64,000 nt of DNA from Pontixanthobacter sp. CEM42 (lineage in GTDB: Bacteria; Pseudomonadota; Alphaproteobacteria; Sphingomonadales; Sphingomonadaceae), in assembly GCF_017812015.1 (NCBI RefSeq), contig NZ_JADQTN010000001.1, positions 784,501-848,500 on the forward strand. Reading direction: 5' to 3'. The translations under genes were made by a program, and so were the position numbers. Under the pieces are notes generated by a model. The model did not search any database and was not told where the DNA came from. It saw nothing but the letters and a program-made list of their open reading frames with translations. Below are positions 9,542 to 20,547 of this stretch, in pieces; position 1 is the stretch's first letter, and each line of letters begins with the position of its first letter.

Positions 9542-10696
9542 ATGAAAATTTGCCTTTTTGTGGCTCTTTCTGTGCCCCTGGCTTGGTCGGGGCAAGCAAT
9601 TGCGCAACCGGCTGAAACTACGCAGCCGGTCGCTAGGCCACCTCTAACCGATCCTGTGCCTTTGGCGCCGATCATCGATAACAGGCCCCCCAGACCCGAT
9701 ATGGTCGTTGAGCCTATTGGGAGCGTTCGCTCATGGATCGGATCGCGTGACTATCCCGCTAGCGCGGCGAGTGAAAAACGCTCTGGAAAGACCGAAGTAA
9801 GGCTAACTGTCGGCGAGAGTGGTCGGGTTTCGAACTGTGCAGTGACTGTGAGCAGTGGTCACGGCGATTTGGACGAACAGGCTTGTGCTGTATTGGCTCA
9901 ACGCGCCAGATTTCGTCCGGCAACCGATGGTCAAGCCGTTCCGATTGCGGCGAATTTTGATCATACAGTCGTATGGAAAATGCGTGAGACACTCGATGTT
10001 ACGATGACACCGACAACAGGTGCACCAGCCCCAGCGGTGGCTCGAGTAGAGGGCCGCAGAGTGAGCAGCTTTCCGCAATCGCCTCGAATTGGCTTCAATA
10101 GCTGGAATCATCGCCGCTTGAATGATTACCCGCCAGCGGCCTTAGAGCGCGGATCGGAAGGGCGCGTCAAAGTTATACTGACGATTGGCGCTGACGGCGG
10201 ACTGGCCGGATGCGAAGTTATCGAGGCCCATGACGATGCGGCTCTTAACAAAGCAAGCTGCGAAGCCGCTGCAGAAATTACCGAAATTGATCCAGCGTTG
10301 GATTTTGATGGCAAACCAACCGCAGGGCGGATTGAACGTTATGTGAGTTGGACGCTCCCGGATAAAGAGACTGTGGTGGTCTCACGTAGAGCTTCGCAGC
10401 GCAAAGTAAGGCTTCCGTTCTCCGGCAATGGAGCCACCGGCTTTGAGATCGAGACCAAGGCGGATGGAACGGTCATTTCATGCCGGACGATTAGCGAGGG
10501 TGAGCTTCCCAAGGCATTGAACTTTGTTGGCGAGATGTGTGCAAACGCGAAGAAGAACGGGGTCCAGAAGTCGACTTTTGGTCCCGTGGCAACTGAAGAG
10601 CCGAGTGATCTTGGCGTGAAGCTGAAATTCGAAATGCGGATCGAGACCAGCCGGGTCGACAACGCGGACAAGCCGATAGAGGGAGGCGTGGACTAG
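9542..10696 (+). CDS. Periplasmic protein with two TonB C-terminal-type domains
   Basis: This is a 384-residue exported protein with a signal peptide (residues 1 to about 21, cleavage near AIAQP) and a short Pro-rich stretch. Two copies of a TonB C-terminal-like domain follow. The first is about residues 60-150 (DYPASAASEKRSGKTEVRL, GRVSNCAV, QRARFRPA). The second is about 190-280 (DYPPAALERGSEGRVKVIL, GGLAGCEV). The remaining 100 residues are weakly similar or unassigned. TonB_C domains normally contact TonB-dependent receptors. Here there is no long periplasmic linker, and the only hydrophobic segment looks cleavable, so an energy-transducing role is doubtful. Paired cysteines in each domain (e.g. 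SNCAV with EQACAV) may form disulfides. Role unknown. Confidence 0.75.
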   Translation: MKICLFVALSVPLAWSGQAIAQPAETTQPVARPPLTDPVPLAPIIDNRPPRPDMVVEPIGSVRSWIGSRDYPASAASEKRSGKTEVRLTVGESGRVSNCAVTVSSGHGDLDEQACAVLAQRARFRPATDGQAVPIAANFDHTVVWKMRETLDVTMTPTTGAPAPAVARVEGRRVSSFPQSPRIGFNSWNHRRLNDYPPAALERGSEGRVKVILTIGADGGLAGCEVIEAHDDAALNKASCEAAAEITEIDPALDFDGKPTAGRIERYVSWTLPDKETVVVSRRASQRKVRLPFSGNGATGFEIETKADGTVISCRTISEGELPKALNFVGEMCANAKKNGVQKSTFGPVATEEPSDLGVKLKFEMRIETSRVDNADKPIEGGVD

Positions 10697-10759
10697 AGAG
10701 TCTAATTTTCCGCGCGCCTGATAGTGGACGAATGACTATTGGTTTCCTATAGAAGTATC

Positions 10760-11026
10760 ATGCGTCGCTTACTTGCCCTGCTTGCGCTCCTGTCCGGCCT
10801 TGTCGCCGCCGGTGCGCCTGCGACCGCGGCACAGGCGAGCGATGTTTGTGACCGGATCACGAGTTCTGAAAGCGCGGAAGCGAGCAAGGTTCAGGCATGC
10901 AAATGCCGCGAAGCCCGACGCAACGCATCCGGAAAAGCCGACACGACCAAAGGCTGCAAATCGCGCAAGCCGGTTGTTATCTTTATCCCGACGATCCAGT
11001 TCGGAGCTGACCGCGCTTACGAGTAG
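10760..11026 (+). CDS. Small secreted four-cysteine protein upstream of secA
   Basis: The product is 88 residues from the ATG at 10760. An upstream in-frame TTG at 10739 would only add a poor N-terminus. Residues 1-24 (MRRLLALLALLSGLVAAGAP...) form a clear Sec signal peptide. The mature part has four cysteines (30, 47, 49, 66), a Lys/Arg/Ala-rich middle, and a C-terminus KPVVIFIPTIQFGADRAYE with a hydrophobic core. I do not recognise the family. It lies 103 bases before secA on the same strand, the place occupied by secM in gammaproteobacteria, but no SecM arrest motif (RAGP) is visible. A rival frame (10773-11054) lacks a signal peptide and was rejected. Confidence 0.6.
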   Translation: MRRLLALLALLSGLVAAGAPATAAQASDVCDRITSSESAEASKVQACKCREARRNASGKADTTKGCKSRKPVVIFIPTIQFGADRAYE

Positions 11027-11110
11027 CGCGTTCCACTACATTTTCAGTTTTTAGCCACGCGGGTCGCCTATTGTAGAGAGCAAGGCGCGTGTTGGTAACC
11101 TCCCGATACT

Positions 11111-11124
11111 GTCTTTCGAAAGAC
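11111..11124. promoter_or_regulatory. Perfect 14-base palindrome over the secA ribosome-binding region
   Basis: GTCTTTCGAAAGAC is a perfect inverted repeat ending 5 bases before the secA ATG (11130). The only purine-rich stretch that could serve as Shine-Dalgarno (GAAAGA) lies in its right arm, so an RNA hairpin here could hide the site. It could equally be an operator. The palindrome is directly visible; its function is inference. Confidence 0.5.
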
Positions 11125-11129
11125 CTCAC

Positions 11130-13877
<2,748 letters not shown>

Positions 13878-13930
13878 GGTTGCATGGGGCTGCACTAACT
13901 GAATAGTCCGTATTTATTTTGCAGCAATAA

Positions 13931-13955
13931 TAGTATACTACTCCCCCATTGGGGG
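13931..13955. promoter_or_regulatory. Two adjacent palindromes upstream of the PilZ gene
   Basis: TAGTATACTA (13931-13940) is a perfect 10-base palindrome. Two bases later CCCCCATTGGGGG (13943-13955) forms a 5-6 bp stem with almost no loop. The second ends 6 bases before the PilZ ATG (13962) and includes the G-rich stretch nearest the start. They could be an operator pair or an RNA structure that masks initiation. Seen directly; function inferred. Confidence 0.4.
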
Positions 13956-13961
13956 TAAGAA

Positions 13962-14288
13962 ATGAGTGACGGACGTCGTACTCCGCGCTTTGATATCAGT
14001 GTGCAGGGCCGGTATCGAACCGGCTCTGGTGTTGCGCGCGATGTCCCCATTCTCGAAATGTCCGAGACTGGCTGCCGTTTTTACGATCGTTTCGGGCGAC
14101 TTGCGCCAGGTGCCGAACTCACCTTGAAAATTGGTCCGATTGGCCCAGTCGTGGCCATTGTCCGCTGGTGCAAAGAACAGATTGTCGGTGTCGAGTTCGA
14201 ATACCCACTCTATGGACCGGTGTTCGAACACATCCGCAGCCAGCTTGATCAAGGCAAGCCGGACGATAGCGGCTACCGGCCGCTCTGA
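13962..14288 (+). CDS. PilZ-domain protein
   Basis: This 108-residue single-domain protein resembles PilZ, the c-di-GMP-binding module. It has an N-terminal RRTPRFDISVQGRYR, matching the RxxxR half-motif, and then ILEMSETGCRF, corresponding to the (D/N)xSxxG half-motif with E in the first position. A beta-barrel-like pattern ends in VGVEFEYPLYGPVFEHI. The altered first motif residue means c-di-GMP binding should be tested rather than assumed. It stands alone between secA and tRNA-Asn. The GGDEF-EAL protein at 15376-16695, which could adjust c-di-GMP, is about 1 kb away. Confidence 0.8.
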   Translation: MSDGRRTPRFDISVQGRYRTGSGVARDVPILEMSETGCRFYDRFGRLAPGAELTLKIGPIGPVVAIVRWCKEQIVGVEFEYPLYGPVFEHIRSQLDQGKPDDSGYRPL

Positions 14289-14313
14289 GCGATCAAATTT
14301 TTTGAAGAAAGGT

Positions 14314-14388
14314 TGGCTCCCCGAGTTGGATTCGAACCAACGACCAAGTGATTAACAGTCACCTACTCTACCGCTGAGCTATCGGGGA
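14314..14388 (-). tRNA. tRNA-Asn(GTT)
   Basis: A 75-base cloverleaf with encoded CCA (complement of 14314-14316). The acceptor arm TCCCCGA/TCGGGGA is perfect. The D-arm is GCTC-AGCGGTA-GAGT, the anticodon GTT at complement 14354-14356 sits in loop CTGTTAA, and the T-arm carries GTTCGAATC. All invariant positions appear intact. It lies between the PilZ gene and nadK. Confidence 0.98.
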
Positions 14389-14428
14389 ACAGCCCTATAT
14401 CCCGCTATGTCTCGCGGGCAGGGGTGCG

Positions 14429-14457
14429 CCTATATGGGGGCGTGTTTGGTTTGGCAA
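14429..14457 (-). promoter_or_regulatory. Candidate promoter for tRNA-Asn
   Basis: On the minus strand TTGCCA (14452-14457), exactly 17 bases, TATAGG (14429-14434). This would start transcription about 33 bases before the tRNA. The -35 box is part of a 7-bp inverted repeat that follows nadK. Confidence 0.55.
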
Positions 14458-14470
14458 GCCTATCTTGCCA
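14452..14470 (-). repeat. Hairpin immediately after nadK
   Basis: TGGCAAG, 5-base loop, CTTGCCA: a perfect 7-bp stem one base past the nadK stop (14472). No U-run follows, so it is a weak terminator at best. It may instead stabilise the nadK 3' end, and it overlaps the tRNA-Asn -35 element. Confidence 0.4.
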
Positions 14471-14471
14471 A

Positions 14472-15260
14472 TCAGACGACGAATTGTTCGGCGACAATGC
14501 GTTCGTCAAGCGAATGACCAGGGTCGAACAGCAAAGTCAGCTCTTTATCGGGAGCGATTTCAATGCTGACCTCGGCGATGTCGCGAATCTCTTTCTGGTC
14601 GGCCACGGCGGCAACCGGGCGCTTGGCCGGCTCGTTGACCTTGAAGCGAATGGTCGAGCGGTCTGGCAGAATTGCACCGCGCCAGCGGCGAGGGCGGAAC
14701 GCACTGATCGGGGTTAGCGCGAGCAATTGCGAATCGAGCGGCAGGATCGGGCCGTTGGCTGATAAATTGTAGGCCGTCGAACCGGCAGGCGTGGCCACCA
14801 ATACACCATCGCCAACCAGTTCTTTGATGCGTACCCGCTCATCTACTGAGACCTCGAGCTTGGCCGTTTGGCGCGTTTCACGAAGCAGAGAGACTTCGTT
14901 TATGGCATTCTCGACCACAGTTTCGCCGGTTTGTGTGATCGCTTCCATCCGCAGAGGTGAGATACCGATTGATCGTGACCGGTTGATCTTGTCGAGCAAC
15001 TTCACCCCGGCGCGGTACTTGTTCATCAGGAAGCCTACGGTACCGCGATTAATACCGTAAGTCGGGATCAGGCGCCCGCTATCGAGCATGGCGTGCAATG
15101 TGTGTAGCATAAAGCCGTCGCCACCGAGCACGACAAGCGCATCGGCTTCCTCGACAGGCACCCAGTCGTGCATGCCCTCAAGCTCTTTGGCCGTTTCCGC
15201 TGCCTTTGACGTATCTGAAATCGCCAAAGCCAGTCGTTTGAAACCGTGATTGCTACTCAA
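14472..15260 (-). CDS. nadK: NAD kinase
   Basis: NadK phosphorylates NAD to NADP using ATP or polyphosphate. The 262-residue protein has the hallmark VVLGGDGFML (GGDG at 46-49), a NRGTVGFL segment corresponding to the family NxGxLGF, and the second conserved block DGVLVATPAGSTAYNLSANGPI, which binds the dinucleotide. The start is TTG at complement 15258-15260. It has a strong GGAGG 5 bases upstream (complement 15266-15270), and no ATG lies near enough to keep the N-terminus, so I accept the TTG. The gene is monocistronic, between tRNA-Asn and the divergent EAL gene. Confidence 0.93.
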   Translation of the reverse strand: MSSNHGFKRLALAISDTSKAAETAKELEGMHDWVPVEEADALVVLGGDGFMLHTLHAMLDSGRLIPTYGINRGTVGFLMNKYRAGVKLLDKINRSRSIGISPLRMEAITQTGETVVENAINEVSLLRETRQTAKLEVSVDERVRIKELVGDGVLVATPAGSTAYNLSANGPILPLDSQLLALTPISAFRPRRWRGAILPDRSTIRFKVNEPAKRPVAAVADQKEIRDIAEVSIEIAPDKELTLLFDPGHSLDERIVAEQFVV

Positions 15261-15375
15261 TCTGTCCTCCCGGCCGCATTATTGTGACCCGATATGACCC
15301 TATGTAGCACTGTGCCATTTGGCAACGCATTGAAATGCACGGGCGAGCCGCGCATAGTCAGTGGTAAGAAGGGGC

Positions 15376-16695
15376 ATGGGCAGTGCTGCACGTAATCTTG
15401 AAACCGATATGCAAGACGATCTGACCGGTCTCGCCGGAATGGCCGCCGCGCGTGAGACGTTGGCAGCATGGCAGCAGGACGCCGTGGAACGCGGCGAAAC
15501 CGCGCCGGTTCATGCGATGCTTTTGAGCCTTGGCCGGTTTGATGCCGTCAATCTGGCATATGGTGAGACCGTGGGTGATGGCGCATTGGTAACCGTTGCC
15601 AAGCGTATTCTGCATTTCGCCGAAGACGAATTTGAAGTGGGCGAGTGGTTGGTCGCACGGCTCGGTGGTGGAAAATTTCTGCTCGCAGCACACGAGGCGT
15701 GTAGCCGCGAGCGTTGGCAGTGGCTGGCGGAGGCTCTGGCCGATGCAGTCGCGCATCCGATTGCGGGCTTGGGCGATGCGGGCACTTTGCGGCTATGGCC
15801 GCGTATTGCGTTGATGCGGCCAGCACCGGGCGAAGGCCCAGCGATGATTTTCGACCGCCTAGGCGAAACAATCGAAGAAGCGCGCAGCAAACAGGGCAGC
15901 AGAGTGATGTGGGCCGATGGCGGGCTAACCGTGCCCGGGCGACGCAGTGCGATGGTGGATGCCGATTTGCTCGCTGCACTTGATCGCGGTGAGATTGAAG
16001 TTGTGTATCAGCCGCAGGTTTCGCTGGCCGATGACAGGATTATTGGCGCGGAAGCACTTGCGCGGTGGCAACATCCCGAGCTTGGTCGGATCGGGGCAGG
16101 CCAATTATTCGCAATCGCCGAACGGACCGATCATGTTGCGCAACTCTCTCGTAATATCGCCAAGCAGGCGCTTAGTGCGGCGGCGAAATGGCCAAATGGC
16201 TTGCGGCTGTCGATCAACGTAACGCCCGCAGATTTGGTATCGCCGAATTTTGCCGACGAGCTAACCGCGCTGGTCGAAGAATGCGGGTTCGACCCGGAGT
16301 TTCTAACTCTGGAAATTACCGAGCATGTTCTGCTCAGCAATCTGGAGCAAAGCGCGAAGACATTACTCGCCTTGAAGGCGCATGGAATGCGGATCGCGCT
16401 CGATGATTTCGGGGCGGGTTTTTGCAATTTCCGCTATCTCAAAATCCTCCCGCTCGATGCGATCAAGCTCGACCGTGCGATGATAGACGGTATTGCCAGT
16501 GACGAGCGCGATCTGGAAGTGTTGCGCGGCATCATCGCAATGGCGAAAGCGCTGAAACTTGGAGTAATCGCCGAGGGCGTAGAAAGCGAAGACCAGCGCG
16601 TCATTATCGCGCGCGAAGGCTGCGATTTCTATCAGGGTTTCTTGAGAGCGACACCGATGAGCAATGCGGACTTCATCACCCTAACTGACGACTAA
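15376..16695 (+). CDS. c-di-GMP phosphodiesterase with degenerate GGDEF domain
   Basis: A 439-residue cytosolic protein with no membrane segment. The N-terminal half is GGDEF-like (DDLTGLAGMAAARETL, then ARLGGGKFLLA where the active-site GGDEF should be), so cyclase activity is probably lost. The C-terminal EAL domain (from about residue 195) keeps the catalytic set: EAL in GAEALARWQHP, the Asn in SINVTPADL, LEITEHVL, DDFGAGFCNFRYL, LDAIKLDR and AEGVES. This predicts hydrolysis of c-di-GMP to pGpG, with the inactive GGDEF possibly acting as a GTP sensor. The ATG at 15376 was preferred over the GTG at 15361 because of purine-rich AAGAAGG just before it. Its end overlaps convergent mfd by 4 bases. 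Confidence 0.88.
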   Translation: MGSAARNLETDMQDDLTGLAGMAAARETLAAWQQDAVERGETAPVHAMLLSLGRFDAVNLAYGETVGDGALVTVAKRILHFAEDEFEVGEWLVARLGGGKFLLAAHEACSRERWQWLAEALADAVAHPIAGLGDAGTLRLWPRIALMRPAPGEGPAMIFDRLGETIEEARSKQGSRVMWADGGLTVPGRRSAMVDADLLAALDRGEIEVVYQPQVSLADDRIIGAEALARWQHPELGRIGAGQLFAIAERTDHVAQLSRNIAKQALSAAAKWPNGLRLSINVTPADLVSPNFADELTALVEECGFDPEFLTLEITEHVLLSNLEQSAKTLLALKAHGMRIALDDFGAGFCNFRYLKILPLDAIKLDRAMIDGIASDERDLEVLRGIIAMAKALKLGVIAEGVESEDQRVIIAREGCDFYQGFLRATPMSNADFITLTDD

Positions 16696-19600
16696 GCAGC
16701 GGCTTTCCGCGCTTTCTCGGCAATCCGGCTGAGGCCTTTGGTCAGTTGGAACAGGCCGTTGAGGCGCGATTGCGGATCGCTCCAAGCGCGGTTGATAACC
16801 AGCTTCATGTCAGGACGCAGCTTTGCGGTGTCTTTCAGACGGTCAACGTAAGCGATCAGGCCTGGGCCATCGGGGAAATCATCCTTGTGGAATGTCACCA
16901 GAGAGCCGCGCGCGCCGACATCGATTTTAGCGACATTTGCGGCAATGGCTTGGTGTTTGATCTCGATCAAGCGCACGAGATTGGAAGTCGCATCGGGTAG
17001 TGGGCCGAAGCGATCGATCATTTCGGCAGCCATGGCCTCAATCTCAGCCTTGTCCTTCGCGTCATTCAAGCGGCGATATAGCGCCATGCGAACGGCAAGA
17101 TCCGGCACATAATCCTCTGGGATCATAATCGGCGCATCGACAGTGATTTGCGGGCTGAAGCTCTCTTGCGCAGCGGATAGCCCCATATCGCCGGCCTTCG
17201 CGGCAAGGATCGCGTCCTCGAGCATCGATTGGTAAAGTTCAAACCCGACTTCGCGAATATGGCCCGATTGCTCGTCGCCGAGCAAATTGCCTGCGCCGCG
17301 AATGTCGAGGTCGTGACTGGCTAGTTGGAAACCAGCACCAAGACTATCCAGATCACCGAGCACTTTCAGGCGCTTTTCCGCAACTTCGGAAAGCTGCTGA
17401 TCTTTGGGATAGGTTAGGTAGGCATAGGCGCGCAGTTTTGATCGTCCGACCCGCCCGCGAAGCTGATAGAGTTGGGCCAATCCGAACCGGTCTGCGCGGT
17501 GGATAATGATCGTGTTCGCGCTCGGGATATCGAGGCCGCTTTCGACAATCGTAGTCGAAAGCAGCACTTCATATTTGCCCTCGTAGAACGCGCTCATCCG
17601 CTGTTCGACTTCGGTCGGTGACATCTGGCCATGCGCAGAGATCGATTTGATCTCGGGTACATGCTCGTTCAGCCATTCCTCTACATCGGCCATGTCCGAA
17701 ATGCGCGGGACCACGATAAAGCTCTGCCCGCCGCGATGATGCTCGCGAAGAAGTGCCTCGCGCATAACCATCTCGTCCCATTCCATCACGTAAGTGCGGA
17801 CTGCAAGACGGTCGACGGGCGGCGTCTGGATCGTTGAAAGCTCACGCAGGCCCGTCATAGCCATTTGCAGCGTGCGCGGGATTGGCGTCGCGGTGAGTGT
17901 CAGCATATGCACATTGGCGCGCAATTGCTTCAGCTTCTCTTTATGCGTCACACCAAAGCGCTGCTCTTCGTCGACGATAACGAGGCCAAGGTCTTTGAAC
18001 TGTGTCGACTTGGATAGGATAGCGTGGGTGCCGATTACGATATCCATCGTTCCCGCTTCCAACGCATCGCGTGTTTCGTTCATTTCTTTCGGCGGGACCA
18101 GCCGCGAGAGTCGCCCGACTTTGAGCGGGAAGCCCGCGAAACGCTCGGTGAAATTCGTGAAGTGCTGGCGGGCGAGCAGGGTCGTTGGCGCGACAACGGC
18201 CACTTGCTGCCCATTCATCGCCGCAACGAATGCTGCGCGCAGAGCAACTTCGGTTTTGCCGAAACCAACATCGCCGCAAACCAGACGATCCATCGGACGA
18301 CCGCTTTCCAGATCGCGCAGCACATCGGCAATCGCGCGGTCCTGATCGTCGGTCTCTTCCCAAGGGAATTTATCGACGAACTGGTTGTAAGCGGCTTCTT
18401 CAGCTTCGAGAATGGGCGCTTTCTTCAGCGCGCGTTCGGCGGCGACTTTCATCAATTCGCCCGCGATTGCGCGGATGCGTTCTTTGAGCTGCGAACGGCG
18501 TTTCTGCCACGCCTCGCCGCCCAACCGGTCGAGCATCACGGCTTCTTCGGAAGATCCGTAGCGCGACAGCACATCAATATTTTCAACCGGAATGAACAGC
18601 TTATCGCCGCCCCTATATTCCAGCATCACGCAGTCATGCTTGCTCTTGCCAACGCTTACCGGTTCCAGCCCAAGATATTTGCCGATCCCGTGCTCGACGT
18701 GAACGACCAGATCACCGCGTGCGAGGGCGGACAGTTCAGCGAGAAATGCATCGGCATCCTTCTTGCGTTTCTTTCGGCGGACCAAGCGGTCACCCAGCAC
18801 GTCCTGCTCGGTAATCAGCTCCAACTCGTCATTGGCAAAGCCGCTATCTAGCGGGAGCACCATGGCGACGGGCACGCCCTTCGCGGAAAGGCCAAGGGCT
18901 TCCTGCCAAGTGTCGGCGAGCTTCGTTTCGGTGCCAGCCTCACTCAGTATCGAAGCGATACGAGCTCGACTGCCTTCGGAGTAGGTCGCGAGCAGGGGCT
19001 TCTTACCGGATTTGCCAATCGACCGAAGATGCTTTGCGGCGGCTTCGTAGATATTGTCACCACGAGCGCGCTCGGGCGAGAAATCGCGGGCTGAGCTGAA
19101 GCCGAAATCGAGTGATTTTGAATTGTCCGGTTCTGCGAAGATTACCGTCTTGTGGATCGGCCAATCGGTGAGTTGAGTCTCGAATTCATCACGACTGACG
19201 TAGAGCGCGCCTTCGCCCAGCGGGCGATAGCTACCGGCGGCTTGGCCAGCAGCTTTCTCGCGTGCTTGGTGGTAGTCGGCGATATCTTTAAGCCGTTCGT
19301 CACCCGCTTGGATTGCGCCGTTATCGACGATGATTTGATCTTTGCTGGAAAGATGATCAAACAACGTTGTGAGCTTGTCCTCAAACAGCGGCAGCCAATG
19401 CTCCATTCCGGCAAGTCTGCGGCCTTCACTGACTGCCTGATATAGCGGATCGCCAGTCGCCGTCGCGCCGAACATCTCGCGGTATCGCCCACGGAAACGC
19501 TTGATACTGTCTTCGTCCAGTAATGCCTCGCTGGCGGGCAGCAACAGGTGCGATTTGAGGATGCCGGTGCTGGTTTGAGTCGAGGGATCAAACAGGCGCA

Positions 19601-20174
19601 GGCTTTCGAGTTCATCCCCGAAGAAGTCCAGCCGCAAACCTTGGTCCAATCCTGATGGGTAGATGTCGACGATTGAGCCGCGCACGGCATATTCACCGGC
19701 GTCTACAACTGTGTCCGCGCGAGAGTAGCCTTGGCGTTGAAGAAGTGCGGATAGGCTCTCACGGCCAATCTCAACCCCTGGCTTGAATTCACGAACGGAT
19801 TCGCGAATGCGGAACGGTGACAGGACGCGTTGCAGCAGCGCGTTGACGGTGGTGACGAGCAGTTGGGAACCGTCGTTTCCTGCTTGCAGTCGATGCAATG
19901 CCGCAAGGCGTTTCGCGCTGACCGATAAGGCCGGACTGGCGCGATCATAGGGAAGGCAATCCCACGCCGGAAACTCGATAACTTCCAGTTCCGGTGCAAA
20001 ATAATGCGCCGCGTCGGTGACCGACCGCATCGCATTGTCGTCCGCCGCGATATAAACCGCGCGTCCCGACGATGAGCGCGCCAAATCGGCCAACACCAAC
20101 GGCAAGGCGCCGCGTGCGACCGACGATAGCGTCAGCGGCGCAGTGGCTGAAAGAATGCGGGAAAGATCAGGCAT
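16692..20174 (-). CDS. mfd: Mfd, transcription-repair coupling factor
   Basis: Mfd is a 1160-residue DNA translocase. It removes RNA polymerase stalled at lesions and recruits UvrA for strand-specific excision repair. Domains in order are a UvrB-like N-terminal region (residues 1 to about 350) and the RNA polymerase interaction/Tudor-like region near 480-550 (LARGDLVVHVEHGIGKYLG, YRGGDKLFIPVENID). The SF2 helicase core follows, with Walker A GDVGFGKTEVALRAA near 630, DEEQRFGV near 735 and the TRG motif region (RADRFGLAQLYQLRGRVGRS). The TRCF C-terminal domain comes last. It is close in motor sequence to RecG, encoded next door. sdhE lies 40 bases upstream on the same strand. Confidence 0.97.
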   Translation of the reverse strand: MPDLSRILSATAPLTLSSVARGALPLVLADLARSSSGRAVYIAADDNAMRSVTDAAHYFAPELEVIEFPAWDCLPYDRASPALSVSAKRLAALHRLQAGNDGSQLLVTTVNALLQRVLSPFRIRESVREFKPGVEIGRESLSALLQRQGYSRADTVVDAGEYAVRGSIVDIYPSGLDQGLRLDFFGDELESLRLFDPSTQTSTGILKSHLLLPASEALLDEDSIKRFRGRYREMFGATATGDPLYQAVSEGRRLAGMEHWLPLFEDKLTTLFDHLSSKDQIIVDNGAIQAGDERLKDIADYHQAREKAAGQAAGSYRPLGEGALYVSRDEFETQLTDWPIHKTVIFAEPDNSKSLDFGFSSARDFSPERARGDNIYEAAAKHLRSIGKSGKKPLLATYSEGSRARIASILSEAGTETKLADTWQEALGLSAKGVPVAMVLPLDSGFANDELELITEQDVLGDRLVRRKKRKKDADAFLAELSALARGDLVVHVEHGIGKYLGLEPVSVGKSKHDCVMLEYRGGDKLFIPVENIDVLSRYGSSEEAVMLDRLGGEAWQKRRSQLKERIRAIAGELMKVAAERALKKAPILEAEEAAYNQFVDKFPWEETDDQDRAIADVLRDLESGRPMDRLVCGDVGFGKTEVALRAAFVAAMNGQQVAVVAPTTLLARQHFTNFTERFAGFPLKVGRLSRLVPPKEMNETRDALEAGTMDIVIGTHAILSKSTQFKDLGLVIVDEEQRFGVTHKEKLKQLRANVHMLTLTATPIPRTLQMAMTGLRELSTIQTPPVDRLAVRTYVMEWDEMVMREALLREHHRGGQSFIVVPRISDMADVEEWLNEHVPEIKSISAHGQMSPTEVEQRMSAFYEGKYEVLLSTTIVESGLDIPSANTIIIHRADRFGLAQLYQLRGRVGRSKLRAYAYLTYPKDQQLSEVAEKRLKVLGDLDSLGAGFQLASHDLDIRGAGNLLGDEQSGHIREVGFELYQSMLEDAILAAKAGDMGLSAAQESFSPQITVDAPIMIPEDYVPDLAVRMALYRRLNDAKDKAEIEAMAAEMIDRFGPLPDATSNLVRLIEIKHQAIAANVAKIDVGARGSLVTFHKDDFPDGPGLIAYVDRLKDTAKLRPDMKLVINRAWSDPQSRLNGLFQLTKGLSRIAEKARKAAA

Positions 20175-20214
20175 TACCGGTTCAAACTTTTGCGGGCTAA
20201 GACGTTCCCGCTGA

Positions 20215-20493
20215 TCAGCGAGGAATGTCCACGTAGTCGAGCTTTTTCATCAATTCCATATGCGGCCCGTCAATTTCATCGGGTGTCGGTTGCGTTTTCA
20301 AGGCCCATGCCATGATGTCGACGTCATCCTCGTCAAGTAAACGCTCAAACCATTGCAAATCACTCTCTGCCCAATCTGCGGAATAGCGATCAAAGAAGCC
20401 GCCGATCATATAATCCGCCTCACGCGTGCCGCGATGCCAAGAACGGAATTTGGCGCGGGCAAAACGGGCGGTGAGGTCGGTGGCGTCTGACAT
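20215..20493 (-). CDS. sdhE: SdhE, FAD assembly factor for succinate dehydrogenase
   Basis: SdhE (SDH5/YgfY family) promotes covalent flavinylation of SdhA. The 92-residue length is typical. The core motif RGTREADYMIGGF matches the conserved RGxxE segment that contacts the flavoprotein, followed by WFERLLDEDDVDIMAW. The ATG at complement 20491-20493 was chosen because any longer version runs antisense through recG. It is divergent from recG with a 54-base spacer and upstream of mfd on the same strand, so mfd may be co-transcribed. Confidence 0.93.
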   Translation of the reverse strand: MSDATDLTARFARAKFRSWHRGTREADYMIGGFFDRYSADWAESDLQWFERLLDEDDVDIMAWALKTQPTPDEIDGPHMELMKKLDYVDIPR

Positions 20494-20547
20494 GAAAGCG
20501 CGGGTAGGGCACTCGCCAATTGCGCGCAAGAAGCTATAGACGTGTGC

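Noticed and set aside
10773-11054. Alternative 93-residue frame over the small gene before secA
   Set aside because: It lacks a signal peptide and is extremely Arg-rich; the +1 frame at 10760 has a clean Sec signal.
14131-14355. 74-residue open frame ending WLPELDSNQRPSD
   Set aside because: It shadows the PilZ gene and runs antisense through tRNA-Asn, giving a familiar spurious sequence.
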